Shown one piece after another: positions 44,212 to 53,071 of a stretch of 64,000 nt of DNA. This DNA is from CAVZGO01 sp963774935 (GTDB lineage: Bacteria; Chloroflexota; Anaerolineae; Anaerolineales; UBA4823): assembly GCA_963774935.1 (NCBI GenBank), contig CAVZGO010000002.1, positions 186,001-250,000 of the forward strand, read 5' to 3'. A program made the position numbers and the translations under genes. The notes beneath the pieces are model-generated. The model did no database searches, had not been told where the DNA came from, and saw only the letters and a program-made list of their open reading frames with translations. Positions within the stretch are counted from its first letter, which is position 1, and the number at the start of each line of letters is the position of its first letter.

Positions 44212-44270
44212 TCAACCACCCTGATGAACCTCAGGTTTTCAGGAAATTATATTAAGAACCAAGGAGAACT

Positions 44271-45590
44271 ATGACACCCGTCCGCACAATCATCATGGGC
44301 GCCGCTGGGCGTGACTTCCACAACTTCAACACCTATTTCCGCGATAACCCGAACTACCAGATCGTTGCATTCACTGCGACCCAAATTCCGGATATCGAAG
44401 GACGAACCTACCCATCTGAGCTGGCTGGCGAGCTCTATCCGGAAGGTATTCCCATCATGGCAGAGAGTGATCTCGAGCAGCTTATTCGAGAGCATCATAT
44501 TGACCAGGTGATCTTTGCCTACAGCGATGTGCCGCACGAGTTCGTGATGCACAAAGCCTCACAGGTACTGGCAGCAGGCGCAGATTTTCGCCTCATGGGA
44601 CCCAATACCACCCAGATCAAATCCTCCAAGCCGGTCGTATCCATCTGCGCGGTGCGGACAGGGTCAGGCAAGAGCCAAACAACGCGGCGAGTATCATTGA
44701 TCCTCAGGGATATGGGATACAAAGTCGCTGCGATCCGCCATCCGATGCCCTACGGCGACTTGAAGAAGCAGGTCGTGCAGCGTTTCGCCACCTATGCAGA
44801 CCTGGATGACCAAAACTGCACCATAGAAGAGCGCGAGGAATACGAACCGCACATCGATAATGGCGTGATTGTCTATGCCGGGGTCGATTACGAGAAAATC
44901 CTGCGCCAGGCTGAGCAGGAAGTCGATATCATCCTTTGGGATGGCGGCAACAACGACTTTCCGTTCTACGTGTCAGATTTGCAAATTGTCGTGGCTGACC
45001 CACACCGCCCTGGGCACGAGCTCAGCTACCACCCTGGCGAAACGAACTCCCGCTTGGCCGATGTGTTTGTGATCAATAAAGTTGACACCGCCGACCCGGC
45101 TAGCGTCATCCAGGTACGTGAGAATCTCCGCAAGGTCAATCCGGGTGCAGTTTTTATCGAAGCTGCTTCGCCCCTGTTCGTGGATAACCCCGAAGCCATC
45201 CTGGGTAAACGCGTGCTGGTCGTAGAAGACGGCCCCACGCTGACTCATGGTGAAATGACCTACGGCGCTGGCTGGGTTGCAGCTCGCCGGTTTGGTGCGA
45301 AGGAGATCGTCGACCCACGTCCATTTGCAGTTGGCTCGATTAAAATGACCTATGAGAAATATCCTTCCACCGGACAAATCCTGCCGGCGATGGGTTATAG
45401 CGAGCAGCAAAGACGCGAGCTGGAATACACGATCCGTAATGCTGAGGTCGATCTGGTGATTATTGCAACCCCGATTGATCTTAAACGTGTAATCAAGATC
45501 GACAAACCGACCCAACGAGTGCGCTACGAGCTGCAGGAGATTGGCCAGCCAACGCTTGCAGATATTCTCAAGGCTAAGTTTGGAAAATAG
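44271..45590 (+). CDS. Cyclic 2,3-diphosphoglycerate synthase-like GTPase
   Basis: A 439-residue protein. Residues 1-120 form a Rossmann-like domain (I-M-G-A-A-G-R-D-F-H-N-F). The central P-loop is A-V-R-T-G-S-G-K-S-Q-T-T-R, and I-L-W-D-G-G-N-N-D-F-P-F-Y resembles a Walker B block. The family is annotated as cyclic 2,3-DPG synthase or predicted GTPase in many thermophiles and Chloroflexota. An AAGGAG site precedes the ATG. Substrate in this organism is not known; the archaeal reaction makes an osmolyte. Confidence 0.75.
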   Translation: MTPVRTIIMGAAGRDFHNFNTYFRDNPNYQIVAFTATQIPDIEGRTYPSELAGELYPEGIPIMAESDLEQLIREHHIDQVIFAYSDVPHEFVMHKASQVLAAGADFRLMGPNTTQIKSSKPVVSICAVRTGSGKSQTTRRVSLILRDMGYKVAAIRHPMPYGDLKKQVVQRFATYADLDDQNCTIEEREEYEPHIDNGVIVYAGVDYEKILRQAEQEVDIILWDGGNNDFPFYVSDLQIVVADPHRPGHELSYHPGETNSRLADVFVINKVDTADPASVIQVRENLRKVNPGAVFIEAASPLFVDNPEAILGKRVLVVEDGPTLTHGEMTYGAGWVAARRFGAKEIVDPRPFAVGSIKMTYEKYPSTGQILPAMGYSEQQRRELEYTIRNAEVDLVIIATPIDLKRVIKIDKPTQRVRYELQEIGQPTLADILKAKFGK

Positions 45591-45645
45591 CCGCTCCAGT
45601 TGTTCTATCGTAATTTAGAACACGAAGGTTGACATCTGACTACTC

Positions 45646-45686
45646 AAAGCACATTGGATAAAGCACTGCTTGATCCAATGTGCTTT
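45646..45686 (+). terminator. Hairpin after the cPGS-like gene
   Basis: AAAGCACATTGGAT (45646-45659) and ATCCAATGTGCTTT (45673-45686) form a perfect 14-bp stem followed by GGTTATTTATT. It can act as a terminator, but its right arm can also pair downstream (next entry). Confidence 0.6.
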
Positions 45687-45715
45687 GGTTATTTATTAAC
45701 CATCTAAAGCACATT
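45677..45715 (+). promoter_or_regulatory. Alternative hairpin occluding the methyltransferase start
   Basis: AATGTGCTTT plus GGTTA (45677-45691) can pair with TAACC (45697-45701) and AAAGCACATT (45706-45715), about 15 bp with a 4-base bulge. It ends eight bases before the methyltransferase ATG and is exclusive with the 45646-45686 hairpin because both use 45677-45686. Confidence 0.45.
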
Positions 45716-45722
45716 ACCTGAT

Positions 45723-46583
45723 ATGATCAATCGAATGATCGGCACTATTTACTTCGGCGATAACCTGCCCATCCTGGAATCCTTAGCGGATGCTTCGATA
45801 GATTTGATCTATATCGATCCACCATTTAACACCGGCAAATCACAGGGGCGGACACAGATACAAACGGTTCGCTCTGAGAATGGCGATCGTATCGGCTTTC
45901 AAGGTCAACGCTACCAGACCATCCGTCTGGGCACTCACCAATACGACGATTGGTTTGACGATTACCTGGCATTTCTTGAACCACGCCTGACCCACGCGCA
46001 TCGCCTGCTGAAACCGCATGGCAGCCTGTATTTTCACATCGATTATCGGGAAGTACATTATTGCAAAGTATTGCTCGACTATATTTTCGGGCGGGATTGT
46101 TTCCAGAATGAAATTATCTGGGCTTATGACTACGGCGGGCGCTCAAAATGGCGCTGGCCGGCCAAACACGATAACATCCTGTGGTACAGCCGAGACCCCA
46201 AGCATTTCACCTTCAATTCTGACGATATCGAGCGCATCCCCTACATGGCACCGGGACTCGTCGGAGAAGAAAAAGCTGCCCGGGGTAAACTGCCCACAGA
46301 TACGTGGTGGCATACTATTGTTGCAACGAACGGCAAGGAAAAAACCGGCTACCCGACCCAAAAGCCTTTGGGTGTGATCAACCGCATCATTCGAGCTTCA
46401 TCCAACCCTGGCGACCTGGTGCTGGATTTCTTTGCCGGTAGTGGTACAGTTGGAGCAAGCTGCCTGGAATTAGACAGGCGCTTCATCTTAATGGATAATA
46501 ATCCCCAGGCTATGGATGTGATGTCACGCAGATTTTCAGGTATAAAGGATATTCACTGGTGGAATTGGCCACCGATGGAATAG
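45723..46583 (+). CDS. Orphan type II DNA methyltransferase, beta class (N6-adenine or N4-cytosine)
   Basis: A 286-residue protein. The catalytic motif IV is Y-I-D-P-P-F-N-T-G at about 33-40; the AdoMet motif I (D-F-F-A-G-S-G-T-V-G) lies near the C-terminus at about 236-245. Motif IV before motif I defines the beta class. No restriction endonuclease is adjacent, so it is probably a solitary methylase for gene regulation or replication timing. The target site cannot be read from the sequence. No clear ribosome site precedes ATG 45723. Confidence 0.85.
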   Translation: MINRMIGTIYFGDNLPILESLADASIDLIYIDPPFNTGKSQGRTQIQTVRSENGDRIGFQGQRYQTIRLGTHQYDDWFDDYLAFLEPRLTHAHRLLKPHGSLYFHIDYREVHYCKVLLDYIFGRDCFQNEIIWAYDYGGRSKWRWPAKHDNILWYSRDPKHFTFNSDDIERIPYMAPGLVGEEKAARGKLPTDTWWHTIVATNGKEKTGYPTQKPLGVINRIIRASSNPGDLVLDFFAGSGTVGASCLELDRRFILMDNNPQAMDVMSRRFSGIKDIHWWNWPPME

Positions 46584-46607
46584 ATTCAGCTTCCTAAACC
46601 CAGAATC

Positions 46608-46633
46608 AAAAAGTCCGCCTGAACGGACTTTTT
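46608..46633. terminator. Bidirectional intrinsic terminator
   Basis: AAAAAGTCCG / CGGACTTTTT with a CCTGAA loop, between convergent genes ending at 46583 and 46640. Confidence 0.85.
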
Positions 46634-46639
46634 TGCTGG

Positions 46640-47296
46640 TTATACATCCAACCGGTATCCCACTCCCCGGATCGTTTTTAGATACGCTGGATGGCGTGGA
46701 TCTTCCTCAATTGCCTGTCGCAACCAGGAAATATGGACATCTAAAGTTCGGGTGTCGGCGATGTAGTCTGTGTTCCAAACTTCACGGAAGAGCGCCTCGC
46801 GCTCCACGACTTCACCATGATGGTCCACCAGGAGCTTTAGCAACTTGGTTAAGCTGGGTGTCAGGCGGGTTACTTTGCCATTGCAGCTCACGCGCCGGCG
46901 TTCCAGATCGAGCCGGATCGGTCCTTGTTTCAGTGAATCGGTATCATCCCATGGCAGAAGGGGGGAGATCCAATTGAGCAGTTTGCGGGGAGTAAATGGC
47001 TGTAAAAGGACGACGTCAGCGCACTCATCTTTCGGGGAGCTTAGACTGGCAGCCGTAACGACTACAATTGGTAATCGCGTAGATTGTTTTCGAATTGCGG
47101 AACAGATGCGTGTCCCACTGGTTCGCATGGAGGCAGCATTCACGACGACCAGGTCGGGTTTGAACGCCGGTAAGCGGCGCAGCGCTTCACTGCCCGTCAT
47201 GACGATTTCAACGGTGCAGCCCTGCCCGCGCAACGCGCCAATATAGGGTAGTCCTTCAACCTGACGGCCCTCAATCCATAAGATGTTCGCTTTCAT
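46640..47296 (-). CDS. OmpR-type regulator with degenerate (pseudo-)receiver
   Basis: A 218-residue protein. The C-terminal winged helix (about 120-218) is standard: T-L-D-V-H-I-S-W-L-R and T-I-R-G-V-G-Y-R. The receiver is altered: the acidic pocket start reads I-L-W-I-E-G, the phospho-aspartate position is Asn53 (L-V-V-V-N-A), and the conserved lysine near residue 100 appears as Gln in L-L-Q-P-F. It should therefore not be phosphorylated. No kinase gene is adjacent. DNA binding is expected; regulation is probably by another signal. Confidence 0.8.
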   Translation of the reverse strand: MKANILWIEGRQVEGLPYIGALRGQGCTVEIVMTGSEALRRLPAFKPDLVVVNAASMRTSGTRICSAIRKQSTRLPIVVVTAASLSSPKDECADVVLLQPFTPRKLLNWISPLLPWDDTDSLKQGPIRLDLERRRVSCNGKVTRLTPSLTKLLKLLVDHHGEVVEREALFREVWNTDYIADTRTLDVHISWLRQAIEEDPRHPAYLKTIRGVGYRLDV

Positions 47297-47416
47297 GCCT
47301 CGCTCACCGGGTCAAAACTTCAGCAGACCACCCTGAAGTGGTATAAGAGGTTGAAGATTATAACTGGATTCAACCAAATGAGCAACGGAATTTTTTAACA
47401 TTCGGGAGGTTAATGT

Positions 47417-47445
47417 TTGCACGGAAACCAGGGGCATGTTAAAAT
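47417..47445 (+). promoter_or_regulatory. Sigma-70 promoter of the bifunctional nuclease gene
   Basis: TTGCAC (47417-47422), a 17-base spacer and TAAAAT (47440-47445). Confidence 0.6.
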
Positions 47446-47477
47446 ATACCCACTCAAATCCAAAATGGAGGCCGAGC

Positions 47478-48093
47478 ATGTCTGATATGGTAGAGGTGCT
47501 AATCGATAGCATCCGTGTAAGTTTGATGTCTCAACAGCGCATTGTTATCCTGCGCGAGAAAAATGCTGAGCGGTACTTGCCGATCTGGATCGGCGTCTAT
47601 GAGGCGGAATCGATCACCATCGCACTGCAAGAAGTCGAAGTTGCTCGACCACTCACCCATGACCTGATGAAGAATATCCTGACTGCACTCAACACTCGGG
47701 TACTGCGAGTAGAAGTGGTAGCCTTAAAGGACGATACCTTCTATGGTAATATCGTTGCTGAGACCAGCGATAATATAATCAATATCGACGCCCGACCTTC
47801 AGATGCACTGGCGATCGCCGTACGCAGCCATGTTCCAATTCTGGTAGCACGTTCGGTGATGGACACTGCCGGCATCTTACCTGAGGAGGATATCCAGGAA
47901 TCTGGTGGCGAAGAGAAACCACGCAAGGCACTGCCGAAGTCCGAACTGACCGGCGATGACGAAGAGACCACTGAGACACCTGGATGCCGCTGAAGGTGGT
48001 GAAGAACGGCTCTCAATATTCAAGGATTTCCTGGAAGGGCTAGATTTAGGCGACCTGAATAACGACGAATCTGAAGGCGAAGACGAGAACTAA
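47478..48093 (+). pseudogene. Bifunctional nuclease (BFN/DUF151) family protein, frameshift near its C-terminus
   Basis: The intact part (47478 to ~47976) has the BFN domain: L-P-I-W-I-G-V-Y-E-A-E-S-I and D-A-R-P-S-D-A-L-A-I-A-V-R. The domain is annotated with DNase and RNase activity from plant BFN homology. The current frame stops at 47993. Dropping one base near 47970-47980 (GAGACACCTGG) continues L-D-A-A-E-G-G-E-E-R-L-S-I-F-K-D to a natural stop at 48091-48093 and adds ~35 residues. The catalytic domain is whole, so the protein may work even if the shift is real. ATG 47478 was chosen with GGAGG upstream. Confidence 0.75.
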
Positions 48094-48191
48094 CCTGCAC
48101 TCAGCTCCTGAGACCGGGGTCCACCACGCCGATGGGCAGGTACACCCCGGTTTTTCGTCGGACATGTTCGAAGCATTTATATGGTAATAAA

Positions 48192-49565
48192 ATGACGGAT
48201 TATTCGACCACAGATACCGCTTATTCATCCGGCGCACAGGTTGTGCCAAGCAGCCGCGAGGCAGAGGAAGCCGTCCTTGGCTCCGTCTTGATCAATCCCG
48301 AGGCATATTACGACGTAGCTGCCTTCTTGCAGTCAGACGACTTTTATATCCATCGCCATCGCTGGATTTGGGAGTCATTTCACCGCTTGCACGAACGCCG
48401 GGTGCCGATCGATTTCCTCACGGTGTCTGAAGAATTGGACCAGATGGGACAGCTTGCCGAAGTTGGCGGACCGGCGTACCTGACAGCGTTGATCAACAAT
48501 GTTCCAACATCTCTGCACGCCGAGTCTTATGGACGAATCGTTGAAGGAACCGCCATCCGGCGTAAGATGCTGCAGGCTGCCAACGACATTGCCAAGCTTG
48601 CCTTCCAGGAAGAAATAGGCGTTGACGCAGTCATGGATGAAGCAGAAAAAGCCGTATTCGGGGTTTCTGAACGACGGCTGACACGCGACCTGCAAACCAT
48701 CCAGCAGGTGCTCAGTGAATATTATGATCGCATCGATCTGCTTGCTCGCCGGGAGCCAGGCATCAGTGGGGTGCCAACCGGATTTATCGACCTGGATCGC
48801 ACGCTTGAGGGTTTGCAGCCATCGGATTTTCTAATTGTCGCCGGTCGTCCTGGTATGGGAAAGACTGCTTTCATGTTATCAGCAGCCAAGAATGCAGCCC
48901 TGACCCATAAAAAGCATGTGGCAATATTTTCATTAGAAATGTCGAATGAACAGCTCATCCAGCGCCTAATCGCTCAGGAGACAGAAATCGACTCGCAGCG
49001 CCTGCGCTCAGGTAAGCTGGAAGACGATGAATGGCAGCTTTTCTCGCATGCTGTCGAAGTGCTCAGCGACACACGCATGTTCCTGGATGATACCCCCAGC
49101 CTGACACCACTGCAGCTGCGCACCAAGTGCCGCCGTTTGCACCTGGAACACCGCCTTGATCTTGTAGTCGTTGACTATCTCCAATTAATGTCCAGTGGTT
49201 TAAGAGCGGAGAATCGCGTACAAGAAGTTTCTTACATCTCGCGTAATCTGAAGGTGCTCGCCCGTGAGCTGAATGTCCCGGTCCTGGCTGCCGCCCAGCT
49301 CTCACGCGCCGTCGAACAACGAACAGATAAAGAACCTCAGCTTTCCGATCTGCGCGAATCCGGCAGTCTGGAACAGGATGCGGATATCGTCATGTTCATC
49401 CACCGTCCGGAAATGTATGAAAAAGATACGCTCAGGCAAAACCTTGCCCAGATCAAGATCGCCAAGCACCGTAATGGTCCAACCGGCAGTGTTGACCTGG
49501 TATTTCGCAGTAACATCGCCAAGTTTGAGAACGCTGCGTTGAGTAACGTCAATCTAAACCGCTAA
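48192..49565 (+). CDS. dnaB: Replicative DNA helicase DnaB
   Basis: 457 residues. The N-terminal helical domain begins with P-S-S-R-E-A-E-E-A-V-L-G-S. The RecA-like domain has Walker A G-R-P-G-M-G-K-T-A-F, Walker B L-V-V-V-D-Y-L-Q-L-M, and L-S-D-L-R-E-S-G-S-L-E-Q-D-A-D. It unwinds DNA at the replication fork as a hexamer. The frame is open to 48132, but ATG 48192 matches DnaB N-termini. No intein. It stands directly upstream of dnaD- and dnaC-like loader genes. Confidence 0.93.
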   Translation: MTDYSTTDTAYSSGAQVVPSSREAEEAVLGSVLINPEAYYDVAAFLQSDDFYIHRHRWIWESFHRLHERRVPIDFLTVSEELDQMGQLAEVGGPAYLTALINNVPTSLHAESYGRIVEGTAIRRKMLQAANDIAKLAFQEEIGVDAVMDEAEKAVFGVSERRLTRDLQTIQQVLSEYYDRIDLLARREPGISGVPTGFIDLDRTLEGLQPSDFLIVAGRPGMGKTAFMLSAAKNAALTHKKHVAIFSLEMSNEQLIQRLIAQETEIDSQRLRSGKLEDDEWQLFSHAVEVLSDTRMFLDDTPSLTPLQLRTKCRRLHLEHRLDLVVVDYLQLMSSGLRAENRVQEVSYISRNLKVLARELNVPVLAAAQLSRAVEQRTDKEPQLSDLRESGSLEQDADIVMFIHRPEMYEKDTLRQNLAQIKIAKHRNGPTGSVDLVFRSNIAKFENAALSNVNLNR

Positions 49566-49577
49566 GCCGAGGCGATG

Positions 49578-50267
49578 ATGACCTTCAAAGGCTTTCAAAG
49601 TGGTAAAACTCATTTCACCCCCATCCCGACGGATTTCTTCAGCGAGATCCTGCCGCAAGTGGATCATTTAGGTGAATTAAAAATCATCCTGTATGTTTTC
49701 TGGCGCGTGGATCGCATGGAAGGAGCTTTCCGCTACCTTCGTCGAGATGATTTTTTGAGTGACCACCTGCTGATGGAAAGCCTGGGTAATCCTGGTGAGT
49801 TAGATGAGGGTATAAAACGCCTTTTGGACCAAAATGTGCTGCTTTCGGCAACCGTCCAAACGGATGATGGGGAAGACCTGCTCTTTTTCCTTAACTCTCC
49901 TAAAGGAAGGTCAGCAGTGCAATCCATCCAACGCGGTGAGTTTCGGATAGAGGGTAATCAACACCCATCGATCGAGCTCGCCCCTGAACCGCCGAACATT
50001 TATCGACTGTATGAAACGAACATTGGTCCTCTGACACCGATGATTGCTGAAGCCCTGGGCGAAGCGGAAGATACCTACCCTGACGCATGGATTGAGGAAG
50101 CCTTCCGAATTGCTGTTGAAAACAATGCCCGTAACTGGCGCTACATTGCCGCCATTCTGAAACGCTGGCAGGAAGAAGGACGTCATGACGAAAAAGATCG
50201 AAGAGACTCTGAGAAAACTCGCCGAAAGTACATCCAAGGTGAACTCTCCGACTACATCGAGCACTAA
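49578..50267 (+). CDS. DnaD-domain replication protein
   Basis: About 229 residues. The N-terminal half is a winged-helix region (L-G-E-L-K-I-I-L-Y-V-F-W-R). The C-terminal half has the DnaD block I-Y-R-L-Y-E-T-N-I-G-P-L-T-P-M-I-A-E-A-L and N-W-R-Y-I-A-A-I-L-K-R-W. DnaD primes loading of the helicase in Firmicutes. It follows dnaB by 12 bases, and its 3' end overlaps the DnaC-like gene by 83 bases. Confidence 0.85.
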   Translation: MTFKGFQSGKTHFTPIPTDFFSEILPQVDHLGELKIILYVFWRVDRMEGAFRYLRRDDFLSDHLLMESLGNPGELDEGIKRLLDQNVLLSATVQTDDGEDLLFFLNSPKGRSAVQSIQRGEFRIEGNQHPSIELAPEPPNIYRLYETNIGPLTPMIAEALGEAEDTYPDAWIEEAFRIAVENNARNWRYIAAILKRWQEEGRHDEKDRRDSEKTRRKYIQGELSDYIEH

Positions 50268-51618
50268 TCGGCGCCCAAAAAGCCTTCCCGGAGATCCCGA
50301 CTGCCCAATTTGTCATGGGATCGGTTATCTTCGCCAGGATTTACCGGTCGGTCATCCTGAATTTGGGAAGGTGCAGCCTTGCCAGTGCCGGATGCGCCAG
50401 ATCAACGATCAGATTCACCAGCACCTGTTTGAGCTCAGCCAGCTGAAAGAGCTCAGCCAGCTAACTTTCGAAACCTACCTGGCGCGTGGCAGCATGGGAT
50501 TACCGCCGCGCCAGGCGGAATCAGTTGAGTATGCATATAACACTGCCAAACTGTACGCTCAGTCGTTAAACGGCTGGCTGTTACTGATGGGGGGTTATGG
50601 CTGCGGAAAAACCCACCTGGCAGCCGCGATCGCGAATTTTGCTGTCAGCCTGGGCGTCCCAGCCTTATTTCTTACCGTACCAGACTTGCTTGACTCTCTG
50701 CGTTTCGCCTTTGATGACCCCCAGGCGACTTTCGAGGAACGTTTCGAGGAGATTCGCCGGGTGAACCTTTTAGTGCTGGATGATTTCGGCACACATAACG
50801 CCACACCCTGGGCTCAGGAAAAGCTATTCCAGATCATCAATTACCGGTATATTAATAACCTTTCTACAGTGATTACCACCAATCTGCTCCTGGACCAGAT
50901 CGAGCCTCGCATACGGTCGCGGCTTGAGGACGAGAAACTGGTCAACCGAGTGACCATCCTGGCGGGCGATTTTCGACGACCGGCAACTGACCACGGTCAC
51001 CACGAGCTTTCTTCATTGCAGCTTCTCAATGAATTAACTTTTGAGAAATTTGATTTTCGCAAGAACGAGAAACTGAGCGCGGATGAAATAAATAACTTAA
51101 TGCGCGCTTACGAGGAAGCACAAGACTTTGCCCAGCGACCGAGCGGTTGGTTGATGTTCCTTGGCGATCATGGCTGTGGTAAAACTCACCTTGCTGCAGC
51201 GATCGGCAACTACCGCCAGGAATTAGGTGACCAGCCAATTTTCGTCAGCGTGCCCGAAATGCTGGATGAGCTGCGGTCGACATTTAACCCGGAAAGCAGC
51301 ATCCGCATGGACCGCCGCTTTGAGGAATATAAAACCGCACCAATATTGATCCTGGACGCGCTGGGAACTCAATCCAGCACCCCCTGGGCACGTGAAAAAC
51401 TCTACCAGCTGTTCGATTATCGCTATTTCAGCCGGTTGCCTACGGTGATTACGACTCAGGTGCAAATTGAAGACCTTGACTCCCACCTGCGCAGCAGGCT
51501 GTTAGATACACGCCTGTGCACCTTATTTGCCATAACAGCCCCCGACTATCGCGGCGGTGGTCAGCGAAAACCCCGCCCGAAAACCAGCCGACGTACCACA
51601 CCTTCGAGAGGAAAATAA
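50185..51618 (+). CDS. DnaC-like helicase loader with two tandem AAA+ ATPase domains
   Basis: A 477-residue protein, about twice a normal DnaC/DnaI. Residues ~40-70 hold a small zinc site (C-P-I-C-H ... C-Q-C-R). Domain 1 has Walker A G-Y-G-C-G-K-T-H (136-143) and Walker B L-L-V-L-D-D-F (195-201). Domain 2 has Walker A G-D-H-G-C-G-K-T-H (327-335), but its Walker B is I-L-I-L-D-A-L, where the catalytic second acidic residue is lost. Both share T-P-W-A-x-E-K-L-x-Q, so they arose by duplication. The tail is basic. It should load DnaB; domain 2 may bind but not hydrolyse ATP. AAGGA precedes the start, within dnaD. Confidence 0.85.
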   Translation: MTKKIEETLRKLAESTSKVNSPTTSSTNRRPKSLPGDPDCPICHGIGYLRQDLPVGHPEFGKVQPCQCRMRQINDQIHQHLFELSQLKELSQLTFETYLARGSMGLPPRQAESVEYAYNTAKLYAQSLNGWLLLMGGYGCGKTHLAAAIANFAVSLGVPALFLTVPDLLDSLRFAFDDPQATFEERFEEIRRVNLLVLDDFGTHNATPWAQEKLFQIINYRYINNLSTVITTNLLLDQIEPRIRSRLEDEKLVNRVTILAGDFRRPATDHGHHELSSLQLLNELTFEKFDFRKNEKLSADEINNLMRAYEEAQDFAQRPSGWLMFLGDHGCGKTHLAAAIGNYRQELGDQPIFVSVPEMLDELRSTFNPESSIRMDRRFEEYKTAPILILDALGTQSSTPWAREKLYQLFDYRYFSRLPTVITTQVQIEDLDSHLRSRLLDTRLCTLFAITAPDYRGGGQRKPRPKTSRRTTPSRGK

Positions 51619-51809
51619 TGACCGAACCAACCCCCATTTGCATATACTGCGAACAATCCAGCCAGCACACTCCATTGCTGCCATTCATCTTCGATAACCA
51701 GCAGCACTGGATCTGCCCACAGCACCTGCCAATTTTGATCCATAAACCGGAACAGTTGATTGATAAGCTGCCTGGGATGCAAGTGCTGCCGGTAGAACCC
51801 CACGACTAA
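51618..51809 (+). CDS. Small CxxC protein in the replication operon
   Basis: 63 residues, starting one base inside the stop of the loader gene (TAATG). C-I-Y-C near the start and C-P-Q-H in the middle could bind one zinc ion. No family recognised. The tight coupling and the zinc-like site suggest a real protein. Confidence 0.6.
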   Translation: MTEPTPICIYCEQSSQHTPLLPFIFDNQQHWICPQHLPILIHKPEQLIDKLPGMQVLPVEPHD

Positions 51810-51816
51810 TCGGAAT

Positions 51817-52842
51817 ATGGCCTTACTACCCCTACCTCCTTTCTTCGATCCCGCGCGGGTCGGACAGGTCTGGCCTGTGCCTTACCAGCAGCGTGAATTA
51901 CAGGCACTCCAGTGGGCACAACAGCACAATATCCAGCCGGCGTCGCAGGACAGGATTAAGATTGCCCTGTTAGGGATCGATATCCAAAACAGTTTTTGCA
52001 TTCCTGGATATGAGCTGTTCGTCGGTGGTCGTTCTGGTGAAGGCGCAGTACACGATAACCAAAGACTATGCGCATTCATCTACCGAAACCTTGCCCACAT
52101 CACGCACATATTTGCTACTTTGGATACTCACACCGCCATGCAAATTTTCCACCCGATCTTCCTGGTGGACGAGCATGGCAATCACCCCGCACCGCACACA
52201 ACGGTCTCGCTGGAAGACCTGCGCAATGGACGCTGGAAGTTTAATGTCGAAATTGCCTCAAGCCTGGGGATCGATCCCGATTATGGACAGCGCCACTTGC
52301 TGCATTACGCAGAAAGCCTGAAAGCGCATGGTAAATATGACCTCACCATCTGGCCTTACCATGTGATGACTGGCAGCCTGGGGAATGCCCTTGTGCCAGC
52401 CTTTGAGGAAGCTCTTTTCTTCCACACAATCGCTCGTTACACACAGGCTGAGTTTGACGTCAAAGGCGATCATCCACTGACGGAAAACTACTCGGCAATT
52501 GGGCCGGAAGTGCGCGACGGCCCGGATGGCGCGCTGATTGCGGAAAGGAATTCCCGCTACCTGGCAATGATCCAGCATTTCGATGCGCTGATCATTGCTG
52601 GACAGGCGAAAAGCCACTGCCTGGCATGGACAGTAGCGGATTTGTTAACTGATATCCAGCAAATCAATCCAAGCCTCGCTGGAAAAGTATATCTGCTCGA
52701 AGACTGCACATCGCCTGTAGTCGTGCCAGGCATTGTAGATTACACAGAGGATGCAGACCGTGCTTTCGAGCATTTTGCGAAGGCAGGCATGCACATCGTG
52801 CACTCCGATCAATCCATTGAAGATTGGCCTGAAATCGGTTAA
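51817..52842 (+). CDS. Isochorismatase/nicotinamidase-like cysteine hydrolase
   Basis: A 341-residue protein, longer than typical (~200). The triad can be read as aspartate in L-L-G-I-D-I-Q-N-S-F, a lysine in the middle region, and the nucleophile cysteine in G-Q-A-K-S-H-C-L-A-W. The histidine-rich segment A-T-L-D-T-H-T-A-M-Q-I-F-H may bind metal. It is seven bases after the small CxxC gene. Hydrolysis of an amide such as nicotinamide would feed NAD salvage, but the long insertions leave the substrate open. Confidence 0.75.
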   Translation: MALLPLPPFFDPARVGQVWPVPYQQRELQALQWAQQHNIQPASQDRIKIALLGIDIQNSFCIPGYELFVGGRSGEGAVHDNQRLCAFIYRNLAHITHIFATLDTHTAMQIFHPIFLVDEHGNHPAPHTTVSLEDLRNGRWKFNVEIASSLGIDPDYGQRHLLHYAESLKAHGKYDLTIWPYHVMTGSLGNALVPAFEEALFFHTIARYTQAEFDVKGDHPLTENYSAIGPEVRDGPDGALIAERNSRYLAMIQHFDALIIAGQAKSHCLAWTVADLLTDIQQINPSLAGKVYLLEDCTSPVVVPGIVDYTEDADRAFEHFAKAGMHIVHSDQSIEDWPEIG

Positions 52843-52898
52843 CAGGCATCGATCAAAACCAGAACCAGCAGTTGATAATCGGACTAAACCAGTCACTA

Positions 52899-52927
52899 TT
52901 GACAGGCAAGGGCTTTTATGGTTTACT
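52899..52927 (+). promoter_or_regulatory. Sigma-70 promoter of the zinc dehydrogenase leader
   Basis: Perfect TTGACA (52899-52904), a 17-base spacer and TTTACT (52922-52927). The transcript would carry a leader of over 230 bases before ATG 53170. Confidence 0.6.
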
Positions 52928-53011
52928 AGAATTACCATATGAGCGGGTACTTATCACTTAATTTATACCCGCCCTCTCCTCCGCCATCCTATAGAAGAGG
53001 AGGTGTTGCCG

Positions 53012-53071
53012 ATGGACCATAGTACCAGTACCACCAACAGCGCTGCGGCAATCCTCCTCGATCTTCGATAG
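53012..53071 (+). CDS. Possible 19-aa leader peptide before the zinc dehydrogenase
   Basis: ATG 53012 follows GAGGAGG at eight bases. The peptide is Ser/Thr rich at its start (S-T-S-T-T-N-S) then hydrophobic (A-A-A-I-L-L), ending at TAG 53069-53071, and it overlaps the first arm of the leader hairpin. The arrangement recalls attenuator leaders. No expression evidence; short ORFs arise by chance. Confidence 0.4.
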   Translation: MDHSTSTTNSAAAILLDLR

